Shown here: positions 51,384 to 60,247 of the stretch, in pieces
How the letters are laid out: every line of letters starts with the position of its first letter
How positions within the stretch are numbered: the first letter of the stretch is position 1
DNA from: Roseicitreum antarcticum
Lineage (GTDB): Bacteria > Pseudomonadota > Alphaproteobacteria > Rhodobacterales > Rhodobacteraceae
DNA length: 64,000 bases
Direction of reading: 5' to 3'
Assembly (NCBI RefSeq): GCF_014681765.1
Contig: NZ_CP061498.1
Span: 1,674,001 to 1,738,000 of the forward strand
Program-made: the position numbers and the translations under genes
The notes under the pieces: model-generated
Databases searched by the model: none
What the model was told of the DNA's origin: nothing
Seen by the model: the letters and a program-made list of their open reading frames with translations, nothing else

Positions 51384-52259
51384 TCAGCCCGCGAATTCCT
51401 CGATGCCATACCCTTGCAGATACAGCAGCGCCGTCAGATCGCCGTGATTGATGCGCAGGTCGCATTGCTCGGACACGCTGGGCTTGGCATGCATTGCCAC
51501 GCCCGCCCCCGCCACGCCCAACATGCCCAGATCATTCGCGCCGTCGCCGACCGCGATCACATCGGCCGCGCGCAACCCGCGCCGCGCCGTGATCTCGTAG
51601 AGCGCGCTGACCTTGGCCGCGCGACCCAAAATCGGCTCGGCCACTCTGCCGGACAAAACGCCGTCCCCGGCCAGCAGCACATTCGCCCGGTGCTCATCGA
51701 ACCCCAGATGCGCCGCCACCGGCCCGGTAAAGGCTGTGAAGCCCCCCGATACCAGCGCGGCATAGCCACCCTGCGCCTGCATCGTGGCAATCAACGCCCG
51801 CCCGCCGGGCGTATAGGTGATGCGGCGCGCCAGAACCTGGTCGATGACCGCGACATCCAGCCCCTTCAACAGTGCCACGCGTTCGCGCAACGCCCCCTCG
51901 AACTCCAACTCGCCGTTCATCGCGCGCGCGGTAATCTGCGCGACATATTCACCCACGCCCGCCTCATCGGCCAACTCGTCAATGCATTCCTGCCCGATCA
52001 TCGTGCTGTCCATATCGGCCAGCAACATCGACTTGCGCCGCCCGGCAGAAGGCTGCACCGCCAGGTCAATGCCGCGCAATTGCATGTCCGCCCAGACCCG
52101 GGAAAGGTTGTCGGGCCGCATGTCCAGCGGAAATTCCACCGCCACACCGGGGTTCAACCACCGCAGCGCCCCCCCGCCCCAGGCATTGCGCACCGCCGTT
52201 GCGGTGGCAGAATCGAGGACGGGCGTCGCGGGGTTGGTCATGAGGGTTGCAGTGAACAT
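51384..52259 (-). CDS. serB: Phosphoserine phosphatase
   Basis: A 291-residue HAD phosphatase that ends serine synthesis. The nucleophile motif is LLADMDSTM (Asp82, Asp84), motif II is LVSGGF, and the Mg site is GDGANDLGML (238-247). An N-terminal domain of about 75 residues is of SerB type. ATG 52259 follows AAAGG; much longer antisense frame extends through serC and is not coding. It is divergent from serC across 144 bp. Confidence 0.95.
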   Translation of the reverse strand: MFTATLMTNPATPVLDSATATAVRNAWGGGALRWLNPGVAVEFPLDMRPDNLSRVWADMQLRGIDLAVQPSAGRRKSMLLADMDSTMIGQECIDELADEAGVGEYVAQITARAMNGELEFEGALRERVALLKGLDVAVIDQVLARRITYTPGGRALIATMQAQGGYAALVSGGFTAFTGPVAAHLGFDEHRANVLLAGDGVLSGRVAEPILGRAAKVSALYEITARRGLRAADVIAVGDGANDLGMLGVAGAGVAMHAKPSVSEQCDLRINHGDLTALLYLQGYGIEEFAG

Positions 52260-52403
52260 CGGCAGCCTTTCCGGGTGCAGAACAGATGAAACGACCCGCG
52301 GGGAACTAGCGCAATTTTGCCGCTTGCGCCAGCCCCGGCTTGGGCGTAAATGCGATCTCGGGACACCCTTCCCCAACGAAGGGCTTATATCTGGAAGGAT
52401 ACC

Positions 52404-53549
52404 ATGACCGATACGTCGATCCCGGCAACGCGCCCGGCAAATGCGCGTTTTTCGTCCGGCCCCTGTGCCAAGATCCCCGGCTTTACCCTGAACCACCTGT
52501 CCGACGCGGCCCTTGGCCGCTCGCACCGTGCGGCTGTGGGCAAGGCAAAGCTCCTGGCCGCGATCGAGGGCACGCGCGAAATCCTCGGCATCCCCGCAGA
52601 TTACCGCATCGGCATCGTGCCGGCCTCGGATACGGGCGCCTATGAAATGGCCATGTGGACCATGCTGGGCGCACGTCCGGTTGAAATGGTCGCGTGGGAA
52701 AGTTTCGGCGCAGGCTGGGTCACCGATGCGATCAAGCAACTGAAGCTCGACGCCCGCGTGCATGAAGCGCCCTATGGCCAGATCGTCGACATGGCCGCGC
52801 TGGATTACGACCGCGACGTTTGTTTCACCTGGAACGGCACCACTTCGGGGGTGCGCATGCCCGATGGCGATGCCATCCCCGCTGAACGTGGCGGCCTGAC
52901 GCTGTGCGACGCGACCTCGGCCGCCTTCGCCATGGACCTTCCGTGGGACAAACTGGATGTGACCACCTTCAGCTGGCAAAAGGTGCTGGGCGGCGAAGGC
53001 GCGCATGGCATCTTGATCCTGTCGCCCCGCGCGGTTGAGCGGCTGGAAAGCTACACCCCCGCATGGCCGCTGCCGAAAATCTTCCGCCTCACCAAGGGCG
53101 GCAAGCTGATCGAGGGTATTTTCAAGGGTGAGACGATCAACACACCCTCCATGATGGCGGTTGAGGATTATCTCGTCGCGCTGGATTGGGCGCGCTCTGT
53201 GGGCGGCCTGAAGGGGCTGATCGCCCGGGCCGATGCAAATGCGCAAGCGGTGCATGATTTCGTCGCCGCGAACGACTGGATCGCCAATCTGGCCGAAGAT
53301 CCCGCCACCGCCTCGACCACCAGCGTCTGCCTGAAGTTCACCGACACGCGGATCAAGGACGGCGCGGCCTTCGCCAAGGCGGTCGCGAAACGGCTGGAAA
53401 AAGAAGGCGTTGCGCTGGACATCGGCGCCTATCGTGACGCGCCCGCGGGCCTGCGCATCTGGTGCGGATCTACGGTGGAAACCTCGGACGTGGCGGCGCT
53501 GATGCCGTGGGTCGCGCATGCGTTCCATGCGGAAATCGCCGCGCAATAA
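52404..53549 (+). CDS. serC: Phosphoserine aminotransferase
   Basis: A 381-residue class V PLP aminotransferase of the alphaproteobacterial SerC type. It starts ...[14 protein letters not shown]. The substrate loop is GTTSGVRMP, the PLP Lys lies in [14 protein letters not shown], and [12 protein letters not shown] follows. GGAAGGA is five bases before ATG 52404. It makes 3-phosphoserine from 3-phosphohydroxypyruvate. It is followed by serA after 61 bp. Confidence 0.95.
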   Translation: MTDTSIPATRPANARFSSGPCAKIPGFTLNHLSDAALGRSHRAAVGKAKLLAAIEGTREILGIPADYRIGIVPASDTGAYEMAMWTMLGARPVEMVAWESFGAGWVTDAIKQLKLDARVHEAPYGQIVDMAALDYDRDVCFTWNGTTSGVRMPDGDAIPAERGGLTLCDATSAAFAMDLPWDKLDVTTFSWQKVLGGEGAHGILILSPRAVERLESYTPAWPLPKIFRLTKGGKLIEGIFKGETINTPSMMAVEDYLVALDWARSVGGLKGLIARADANAQAVHDFVAANDWIANLAEDPATASTTSVCLKFTDTRIKDGAAFAKAVAKRLEKEGVALDIGAYRDAPAGLRIWCGSTVETSDVAALMPWVAHAFHAEIAAQ

Positions 53550-53610
53550 GATTTCGCGGGGGCCCTGTGCCCCCGCCCCATTCCCCATTTTTCAGTCAAG
53601 GAGCCACATC

Positions 53611-55206
53611 ATGGCACCAAAAGTCCTCGTATCCGATCAATTGTCGGAAACCGCCGTGCAGATCTTCCGCGACCGCGGCATCGACGTGACATTCGAGCCC
53701 AATCTGGGCAAGGACAAGGAGCGTTTGCTGGAAGTCATCGGCCAGTATGACGGCCTGGCCATCCGCTCGGCCACCAAGGCCACCGAAAAGGTCCTGGCGG
53801 CGGCCACCAACCTGAAGGTCATCGGCCGCGCCGGGATCGGCGTCGATAACGTCGACATCCCCGCCGCGTCGAAAAAAGGCGTTATCGTGATGAACACGCC
53901 GTTCGGCAACTCGGTCACCACGGCCGAACACGCGATCTCGCTCATGATGGCGGTGGCGCGGCAAATCCCGGCGGCCAGTGCCTCGACCCATGCCGGCAAA
54001 TGGGAAAAGAACGCCTTCATGGGCGTTGAGCTGTTCAACAAGACGCTGGGCGTCATCGGCGCGGGCAATATCGGCGGCATCGTGTGCGACCGCGCGTTGG
54101 GCCTGCGCATGAAGGTCGTGGCCTTCGACCCCTTTCTGTCCGAAGAACGCGCCAAGAAACTGGGTGTCACCAAGGTGGATCTGGACGAACTGCTGGCCCG
54201 TGCCGATTTCATTACCCTGCATGTGCCGCTGACCGACAAGACCCGCAATATCCTGTCGGCCGAAAACATCGCCAAAACCAAGAAGGGCGTGCGCATCATC
54301 AACTGTGCGCGTGGCGGTCTGGTGGATGAGGCCGCTTTGGCCGAGGCGATCAAGTCCGGCCATGTCGCCGGTGCCGGTTTCGACGTTTTTGCAGAGGAAC
54401 CCGCCACCAACAGCCCCCTCTTCAACCTGCCAAACGTCGTCGTCACACCGCATCTGGGTGCCGCCACGACCGAGGCACAGGAAAACGTAGCGCTGCAAGT
54501 CGCCGAACAGATGTCCGACTACCTGCTTACGGGTGCGGTGCAAAACGCGCTCAACATGCCGTCCGTCACGGCAGAAGAGGCCGCGCAGATGGGGCCGTGG
54601 CTGAAACTGGCGGGCCATCTGGGCGCTTTCGCGGGCCAGCTGACCGAAGACCCGGTCAAGGCGATCAACATCCTCTATGATGGCTCGGTCGCCGACATGA
54701 ACCTCGACGCGCTGAACTGCGGCGTGATTGCGGGCATCATGAAGGCCACCAACCCGGATGTGAACATGGTCTCGGCCCCCGTGCTGGCGCGCGAACGCGG
54801 CGTGCAGATCGCTACGACCACACAGGCGAAATCCGGCGCGTTTGACGCCTATATCAAGATCACCGTTGTGACCGAGGGGCGCGAGCGTTCCATCGCCGGC
54901 ACCGTTTTTTCCGACGGCAAACCGCGCTTCATCCAGATCAAGGGCATCACCATCGACGCCGAGGTCGGGGCGCATATGCTCTACACCACCAACAAGGACA
55001 CGCCCGGCATGATCGGGACGCTGGGCCAGACGCTGGGCAGCAACGGGGTGAACATCGCCAACTTCACGCTGGGCCGGTCGCGGACCGGCGAGGACGCCAT
55101 CGCACTTCTGTATCTGGACGAACAGCCGCCCGTTCATGTGCTGGACAAGCTGCGCGCCACGGGCCTGTTCCAGCAGGTGCGCCCGCTGCAGTTCGACATG
55201 GTCTGA
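53611..55206 (+). CDS. serA: D-3-phosphoglycerate dehydrogenase
   Basis: A 531-residue type I enzyme. Residues 1 to about 310 hold the catalytic and NAD domains: GRAGIGVDNVD, the dinucleotide motif GVIGAGNIGG, NCARGGLVDE and the His in TPHLGAATTEAQ. An intervening allosteric-substrate-binding domain (about 320-450) and a C-terminal ACT domain (PGMIGTLGQTLGSNGVNIANFTLGR) follow. AAGGAG precedes the ATG. It starts serine synthesis, with serB and serC beside it. A strong terminator follows. Confidence 0.96.
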   Translation: MAPKVLVSDQLSETAVQIFRDRGIDVTFEPNLGKDKERLLEVIGQYDGLAIRSATKATEKVLAAATNLKVIGRAGIGVDNVDIPAASKKGVIVMNTPFGNSVTTAEHAISLMMAVARQIPAASASTHAGKWEKNAFMGVELFNKTLGVIGAGNIGGIVCDRALGLRMKVVAFDPFLSEERAKKLGVTKVDLDELLARADFITLHVPLTDKTRNILSAENIAKTKKGVRIINCARGGLVDEAALAEAIKSGHVAGAGFDVFAEEPATNSPLFNLPNVVVTPHLGAATTEAQENVALQVAEQMSDYLLTGAVQNALNMPSVTAEEAAQMGPWLKLAGHLGAFAGQLTEDPVKAINILYDGSVADMNLDALNCGVIAGIMKATNPDVNMVSAPVLARERGVQIATTTQAKSGAFDAYIKITVVTEGRERSIAGTVFSDGKPRFIQIKGITIDAEVGAHMLYTTNKDTPGMIGTLGQTLGSNGVNIANFTLGRSRTGEDAIALLYLDEQPPVHVLDKLRATGLFQQVRPLQFDMV

Positions 55207-55234
55207 CACGGCAACCCGTCGTCTGGTATTCATC

Positions 55235-55264
55235 AAGCCCCCCACCCGGGGGGCTTGTGTTTTT
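55235..55264 (+). terminator. Intrinsic terminator after serA
   Basis: A perfect 9-bp stem aagcccccc/ggggggctt (55235-55243 with 55248-55256) has an accc loop and is followed by gtgttttt. It ends 29 bp after the serA stop. Confidence 0.9.
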
Positions 55265-55336
55265 GTGGCATACGCGGTTCAAACGGCCCCGGAAGGACGT
55301 CTTGGCGGCGTGACTTTGCAACCAGAAGGATGACAG

Positions 55337-56095
55337 ATGCGGACCTATGCCATCGGCGATATTCACGGACATCTGGACCTATTGCACATCGCCCATGCGC
55401 GGATCAAAGCCGACCGCGCCGCCTGTGGTGACGCGGATGCGCCGATCGTGCATCTGGGCGATCTTGTGGATCGCGGCCCCGACAGCCGTGGGGTGCTCGC
55501 ACACCTGCGCCAAGGCATCGACGCGGGGGAAAACTGGGTGGTGCTGAAGGGCAACCACGACCGGATGTTTGCCCTCTTCCTCGACGATCCCGCCGCGCAG
55601 GATGACGGTCTGCGCACGGTCTACAGCTATCTGCACCCGGCAATCGGCGGCGCGGCAACGCTGGCCTCCTATGGGGTGGCGAATCCCGCCGACCGCCCGG
55701 TGGCGCAGGTGCATATCGATGGCGTCGCCGCCGTGCCTGCGCCGGACCGTGCCTTCTTGCGGTCCCGGCCGACATGGTATCGGCGGGGCGAGGTGGTCTA
55801 TGTCCATGCCGGGATCCGGCCAGGCATCGCAATGGAGGAGCAGGCCGAAACCGATCTGGTCTGGATTCGCGCGCCATTTCTGGAGTTTACCGACGATCAC
55901 GGCTTTCTGGTGGTCCACGGCCATACCGCGCTGGATGCTGCGGTTCATTACGGAAACCGGGTCAATATCGACAGCAGCGCCGCCTATGGCGGCCCCCTGA
56001 CCGCCATCGTGGTCGAAGGGCGCCAGACATGGATCCTGACCGACGCGGGCCGTGTCCCCCTGACGCCCGAGGCGCCCGAGAACGCCGCGCCCTGA
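55337..56095 (+). CDS. Calcineurin-like metallophosphoesterase (PrpA/ApaH-like)
   Basis: A 252-residue phosphoesterase. The metal motifs are GDIHGH (7-12), GDLVDRGPDS, GNHD and later VHAGI and HGHT. This set is typical of bacterial Ser/Thr phosphatases such as PrpA, and of ApaH. Substrate (phosphoprotein, diadenosine polyphosphate or RNA cap) cannot be told. AGAAGGA precedes the ATG. It follows the serA terminator as a separate unit. Confidence 0.87.
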   Translation: MRTYAIGDIHGHLDLLHIAHARIKADRAACGDADAPIVHLGDLVDRGPDSRGVLAHLRQGIDAGENWVVLKGNHDRMFALFLDDPAAQDDGLRTVYSYLHPAIGGAATLASYGVANPADRPVAQVHIDGVAAVPAPDRAFLRSRPTWYRRGEVVYVHAGIRPGIAMEEQAETDLVWIRAPFLEFTDDHGFLVVHGHTALDAAVHYGNRVNIDSSAAYGGPLTAIVVEGRQTWILTDAGRVPLTPEAPENAAP

Positions 56096-56112
56096 CCCCC
56101 GCCGATCCTTGG

Positions 56113-56138
56113 CCGTGCCCGCGCGCCGTGCCCGCGCG
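56113..56138. repeat. 13-bp perfect tandem duplication
   Basis: The unit ccgtgcccgcgcg occurs at 56113-56125 and 56126-56138, with a decayed third copy (ctgtgccccctgc) after it. It lies 18 bp past the phosphoesterase stop, in the convergent gap before the Hpt gene. Confidence 0.6.
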
Positions 56139-56254
56139 CTGTGCCCCCTGCCAGCCACAAACTCCGGGCATGCCGGAACGGCGCGGTAGCCGCGCGCAGC
56201 GATGCCCCGGCCCCAAGGCATTCCCTGCGCAGACAAGGCACATGGGCGCGCGTC

Positions 56255-56623
56255 CTATATCATGCAATGCGTGCGGGCAGCGGCGCAATCCGTTCCTTGG
56301 CGCGCCATATCTTGCATGAACAACCGGCGCGATTCGGCATAAAGCCGTGTGATTTCGGGCACATGCGCCGCCGCATCAAGGCCCCGGGCCGCCTGCGCCT
56401 CGGCCCCCGCGCAGGCAGCGGCCAGCACATCGAATCCAAGGGTCAGCGCCGCGCCCTTCAGCGCATGAAACCGTTCTTCCTGGTTCGCGGGACGGCCGCC
56501 TGCGGTCCCGCGCAATGTCAGCACCGCTTCATCCACCTCTTCCAGGAAGATGGCGGACAGGGGGCCAAAGGCATCCGCGCCGACATCGGTCTGCAATTCT
56601 TCCAGCCGGTCCCAGTTGATCAT
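56255..56623 (-). CDS. Hpt-domain histidine phosphotransfer protein
   Basis: A 122-residue all-helical phosphotransfer protein. The phospho-His is His53 in RFHALKGAALTLGF. GGGAG stands seven bases before ATG 56623. It carries no other domain. It is divergent from a gene for a receiver-PP2C protein, with 148 bp between, and the two likely belong to one phosphorelay. This is inferred from position. Confidence 0.85.
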   Translation of the reverse strand: MINWDRLEELQTDVGADAFGPLSAIFLEEVDEAVLTLRGTAGGRPANQEERFHALKGAALTLGFDVLAAACAGAEAQAARGLDAAAHVPEITRLYAESRRLFMQDMARQGTDCAAARTHCMI

Positions 56624-56677
56624 CGCGCGCTCCCATACTTGCCCGTCCGGTGTGACGCAAAAAAGTAAACAAACCCT

Positions 56678-56696
56678 CAACGCGAACCACGCGTTG
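56678..56696. promoter_or_regulatory. Inverted repeat in the Hpt/receiver-PP2C divergent promoter
   Basis: Arms caacgcg (56678-56684) and cgcgttg (56690-56696) are perfect complements around a five-base loop. It lies 55 bp before the Hpt start and 76 bp before the receiver-PP2C start. It may be a shared operator. Confidence 0.35.
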
Positions 56697-56771
56697 GGAA
56701 ACTTCAGGGCATTCACCACCCATTAATGTTTTGGCGCGATACATGAAGGGCACCGGCGCAGGAGGTACTTT

Positions 56772-58037
56772 GTGAACGACCAGTCAGGCCTTGATTCCTA
56801 TGGCGATCTCATCGCAGACGCCCGTGGAATCCGGACCGTGATGGTGGTGGATGACAGCCGTGCGCATCGCCACCTGATTGCGCTCCACCTGCGCGAATGG
56901 GGGTATGACGTGCTGCAAGCCGCCAGCGGGGCAGAGGCGCTGGCGCTCTGCCGTGACCACCCTGTGGACCTGATCCTGTCAGACTGGATGATGCCGGGCA
57001 TGTCGGGGATCGACCTGTGCCGCGCCTTCCGCGCCATGGCGCGTGAAACCTACGGTTATTTCATCTTGCTGACGTCCAAGACCGACCGTGGCGCGGTCGC
57101 CGAAGGGCTGGATGTCGGCGCGGATGACTTTCTGGCCAAGCCGGTGCACGCGATCGAACTGCGCGCCCGCATCAAGGCAGGTGACCGGCTGGTGAAATTG
57201 CAAGACCGGCTGCAGTTCAAGAACGCCCGGCTCCACGATGCGCTGCGTAAACTGCAAAGCATGTATGACACGCTGGACGGCGATCTGATCGAGGCGCGGA
57301 AGCTGCAACAATCGCTGGTGCGCGAACGGTTCCGCGATTTCGGGCGCGCGCAGGTGTCGGTCCTGTTGCGGCCCTGCGGCCATATTGGCGGCGATATGGT
57401 AGGCTTCTTTCCGGTGACGGGCGACGTTCTGGGCCTCTTTGCCTTCGATGTTTCGGGACATGGCGTGGCCTCGGCCATGATGACCGCGCGCCTGGCAGGC
57501 CTGCTGTCGGTCGCGTCAAAGGAACAGAATATCGCATTGTTCTGCGCCGCAGACGGCTACCACGCGCGCGCACCAGTCGATGTCGCCACACGGATGAACA
57601 ACCTGATCCTGTCCGAGATGAGGACAGAAAACTATGCGACCCTCGCCTATGGCGTGGCCGATCTGCGCAACGGGCAGGTCGCGATGGTGCAGGCCGGGCA
57701 TCCGCATCCCATCGTGCAACGCGCCTCGGGCGCGATCGAATGGCTCGGCGACGGGGGCTTGCCCGTCGGATTGATCGCTGGGGCGGAATACGACGGCTTC
57801 CAGATCGACCTTTTACCGGGCGACAGGTTGCTGTTCGTCTCCGACGGGGTCACCGAATGCACCAATGCCCAGGGTGAGGAACTGGGCCAGGACGGGCTTG
57901 CCACCCTGCTCGACCGGCTGCGCGACCAGCGCGGTCAGGCGTTGCTGGATACGTTGGTCTGGGATGTGGCCCGCTGGTCGGGGCGGGATGAATTTGCCGA
58001 TGACATCTCGGCCACCTTGCTGGAATACAGCGGATGA
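56772..58037 (+). CDS. Response regulator with PP2C (RsbU-type) phosphatase output
   Basis: A 421-residue protein. The receiver (about 20-135) has D27-D28, phospho-acceptor Asp71 (LILSDWMMPGMSG) and FLAKPV. A coiled-coil-like linker (about 140-190) leads to a PP2C/SpoIIE phosphatase domain with GHIGGDM, FDVSGHGVASAM, AGHPHPIV, FVSDGVTE and DDISATLLE. The start is GTG, set by AGGAGG seven bases before it. Such proteins dephosphorylate anti-sigma-factor antagonists. RbaY of Rhodobacter capsulatus has this architecture and affects gene transfer agent production; orthology is possible but untested. Confidence 0.88.
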   Translation: MNDQSGLDSYGDLIADARGIRTVMVVDDSRAHRHLIALHLREWGYDVLQAASGAEALALCRDHPVDLILSDWMMPGMSGIDLCRAFRAMARETYGYFILLTSKTDRGAVAEGLDVGADDFLAKPVHAIELRARIKAGDRLVKLQDRLQFKNARLHDALRKLQSMYDTLDGDLIEARKLQQSLVRERFRDFGRAQVSVLLRPCGHIGGDMVGFFPVTGDVLGLFAFDVSGHGVASAMMTARLAGLLSVASKEQNIALFCAADGYHARAPVDVATRMNNLILSEMRTENYATLAYGVADLRNGQVAMVQAGHPHPIVQRASGAIEWLGDGGLPVGLIAGAEYDGFQIDLLPGDRLLFVSDGVTECTNAQGEELGQDGLATLLDRLRDQRGQALLDTLVWDVARWSGRDEFADDISATLLEYSG

Positions 58038-58138
58038 CCTGCGCGCAGCCTCTGTCAAAACTTGCGGGCAGATCGGATGCTTCAGCGCAACCAACCTGAC
58101 GCCGGGTTGCCATGCCGCACCGCTGACGGCGCGCCCTG

Positions 58139-58588
58139 TCAGCCCGCGATCCGCCGCGCCACGGCGGCCATGAAATGCCGGTCGCCAGGATTGCCCAACA
58201 GCGCCGCCGCGTCGGCCAGCGGCACCCAGGCGGCGGTGTGCCCCGGTTCTACCGGCGCACCGTAACACCGAACCGGACGCGCCAGATATACCGTGCAGCG
58301 CTTCTCGGCCCAAAGGTCGTATTCCGGCATATAGGCAAAGCGGCGAAACGCCCCCAGCCGCCGCAAAGGCGCCATGCGCCAGCCGGTTTCCTCCCACACC
58401 TCGCGGTGCAGGGCGGGCAGCGCGGCCTCACCCGGGTCGATCCCGCCGCCGGGCAGTTGGAATTCCGGCTCGGGCTCGGCCTGAAAGGTCAGCAAGACAT
58501 CCGTTCCGCGCAACAAGACCGCATAGACGCCAGGACGACGGGTATAGGTCTGGGCACGGTTGCGCGGCGCGCCAAATCGTCTGATCAT
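58139..58588 (-). CDS. Nudix hydrolase
   Basis: A 149-residue Nudix protein. The Nudix box is GGGIDPGEAALPALHREVWEETGW (about 47-70), with REVWEET intact for Mg binding. The N-terminus is basic (MIRRFGAPRNRAQTYTRRPG), similar to the DUF-free Nudix proteins of Rhodobacteraceae that recall RppH. AGGGGAA precedes the ATG; the upstream in-frame extension overlaps hslO and is rejected. It converges on the receiver-PP2C gene. Substrate unknown. Confidence 0.85.
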   Translation of the reverse strand: MIRRFGAPRNRAQTYTRRPGVYAVLLRGTDVLLTFQAEPEPEFQLPGGGIDPGEAALPALHREVWEETGWRMAPLRRLGAFRRFAYMPEYDLWAEKRCTVYLARPVRCYGAPVEPGHTAAWVPLADAAALLGNPGDRHFMAAVARRIAG

Positions 58589-58665
58589 GTGGTTCCCCTT
58601 GGCCTGCGGACCTTCAGACCATATATGCCCCCTTAAAGCCAAGCCCGAAATGCTAAGGAAACCCA

Positions 58666-59655
58666 ATGACCCTCGGTGGACAAATCGCCTGGGACGACAC
58701 CGTCCTGCCCTTTCAACTTGACCGCTCGGACATCCGGGGCCGCGTCGCGCGGTTGGATGGCGCGCTGGAAAAGGTGCTGGAACAGCACGCCTACCCGCCA
58801 CAGATCGAGGCGCTGGTGGCCGAGGCCGCGCTGCTGACCGCAATGATCGGCCAGACCATGAAGCTGCGCTGGAAACTGTCGCTTCAGATCCGCGGCAGCG
58901 GTGCCGCCCGGCTGATCGCTACCGATTACTTCGCCCCCAGCGCCCCGGGCGAGCCTGCCCGCATCCGCGCCTATGCCGCGTTTGATGCCGACCGGCTGGC
59001 CCCCGATGCGGCGCCGTTCTCGCAGATCGGCGAAGGGTATTTTGCGATCCTGATCGACCAGGGCGCTGGCACCACGCCCTATCAAGGCATCACCCCGATC
59101 ACCGGCAAGTCGCTGGCCGATTGCGCGCAGACCTATTTCGCGCAATCCGAACAGCTGCCGACCCGCTTCGCCCTGACCTATGGCCGCAGCCAGCTTCCGG
59201 GTGCGGCGGCGCACTGGCGCGCGGGCGGTGTGATGTTGCAGACCATGCCGAAAGCCTCACCTTTCGCCAATGCGGGCGGGTCGGGCGAAGGCGGTCTGTT
59301 GGACGCCGCCGATGTCCTTGAGGGGGACGACGCCGAACACTGGACCCGCGCCAACATGCTGCTGGACACCGTGGAGGAGTTGGAGCTTGTCGGCCCCTCG
59401 GTCCAGCCCACGGATCTTCTGGTGCGCCTGTTTCATGAGGAAGGGCCGCGCGTCTTCGACCCCCAGTCTGTGCATTTCGGCTGTTCGTGTTCTGCCGACA
59501 AGGTCCGGCAAAGCCTGTCGATCTATTCGGCAAAGGACATCCGCAGCATGACGACCGAGGAAGGCACCGTCACCGCAGATTGTCAGTTCTGCGGCGCGCA
59601 TTACGTTTTCGATCCCAAAACCCTGGGGTTTGAGGCTGAAGGCGATGCCGATTGA
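58666..59655 (+). CDS. hslO: Redox-regulated chaperone Hsp33
   Basis: A 329-residue holdase. The N-terminal domain starts DTVLPFQLDRSDIRGRVARLDGALE. The C-terminal zinc switch has Cys273 and Cys275 (CSC) and Cys306 and Cys309 (CQFC), all four present. Oxidation of these releases zinc and activates the chaperone. It heads hslO-Nudix-cca, a gene order common in Rhodobacterales. The stop overlaps the next start by eleven bases. Confidence 0.95.
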   Translation: MTLGGQIAWDDTVLPFQLDRSDIRGRVARLDGALEKVLEQHAYPPQIEALVAEAALLTAMIGQTMKLRWKLSLQIRGSGAARLIATDYFAPSAPGEPARIRAYAAFDADRLAPDAAPFSQIGEGYFAILIDQGAGTTPYQGITPITGKSLADCAQTYFAQSEQLPTRFALTYGRSQLPGAAAHWRAGGVMLQTMPKASPFANAGGSGEGGLLDAADVLEGDDAEHWTRANMLLDTVEELELVGPSVQPTDLLVRLFHEEGPRVFDPQSVHFGCSCSADKVRQSLSIYSAKDIRSMTTEEGTVTADCQFCGAHYVFDPKTLGFEAEGDAD

Positions 59656-60247
59656 TCCGTTCCAACGGCTGCGCCACGCCTTGGCGCAGCCCGCACCGCC
59701 CTCCAGCGATTATGATCTGAACCCCGACTTTGCCGTCGCCGAAGGTCGCGTCTTGCGCGATGCGGCCGTGCTGTTGGCGTTCCAGAGCGGGCCGCGCGGC
59801 GCCGAACTGCTGCTGACCAAACGCGCCTCGCATCTGCGCCACCACCCGGGCCAGATCGCCTGCCCCGGCGGCAAGATGGACCCCGGCGATGCGACGCCAG
59901 AAGCCGCCGCCCTGCGCGAGGCCGCCGAGGAAATCGCCCTGCCTGCCGCCAATGTGGAAATCCTTGGCCGCCTGACCCCGCATGAAACCGTCACCGGGTT
60001 TCAGGTGGTCCCGGTACTGGCGCGCGTCCGCACCCCTTTCACACCGCGTGCGCAACCCGGCGAGGTGGCCGAGATCTTTGCCGTCCCCTTCGACCATATC
60101 GCCAACCTTGCGCGCTACCGCGTCGAACGGCGGCGCTGGTTGGGGCAATGGCGCTATTTCTACACCGTGCCGCTCGGCCCCTATTACATCTGGGGGGCAA
60201 CCGCGCGCATCCTCCACAATCTGGCGCAACGCATGGATCAGCCATGA
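59645..60247 (+). CDS. CoA pyrophosphatase (Nudix)
   Basis: A 200-residue Nudix hydrolase. HHPGQIACPGGKMDPGD is the UPF0035/NuBI-type CoA signature. The Nudix box continues as ATPEAAALREAAEEIAL. The likely reaction cleaves CoA into phosphopantetheine and 3',5'-ADP. ATG 59645 is inside the end of hslO, and the stop overlaps the cca start (ATGA), so the three genes are tightly coupled. Confidence 0.88.
   Translation: MPIDPFQRLRHALAQPAPPSSDYDLNPDFAVAEGRVLRDAAVLLAFQSGPRGAELLLTKRASHLRHHPGQIACPGGKMDPGDATPEAAALREAAEEIALPAANVEILGRLTPHETVTGFQVVPVLARVRTPFTPRAQPGEVAEIFAVPFDHIANLARYRVERRRWLGQWRYFYTVPLGPYYIWGATARILHNLAQRMDQP

Noticed and set aside
51384-53588. A single 734-residue minus-strand protein including serB
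   Set aside because: Its first 440 residues are antisense to serC. The SerB homology begins at ATG 52259, which has its own AAAGG site.
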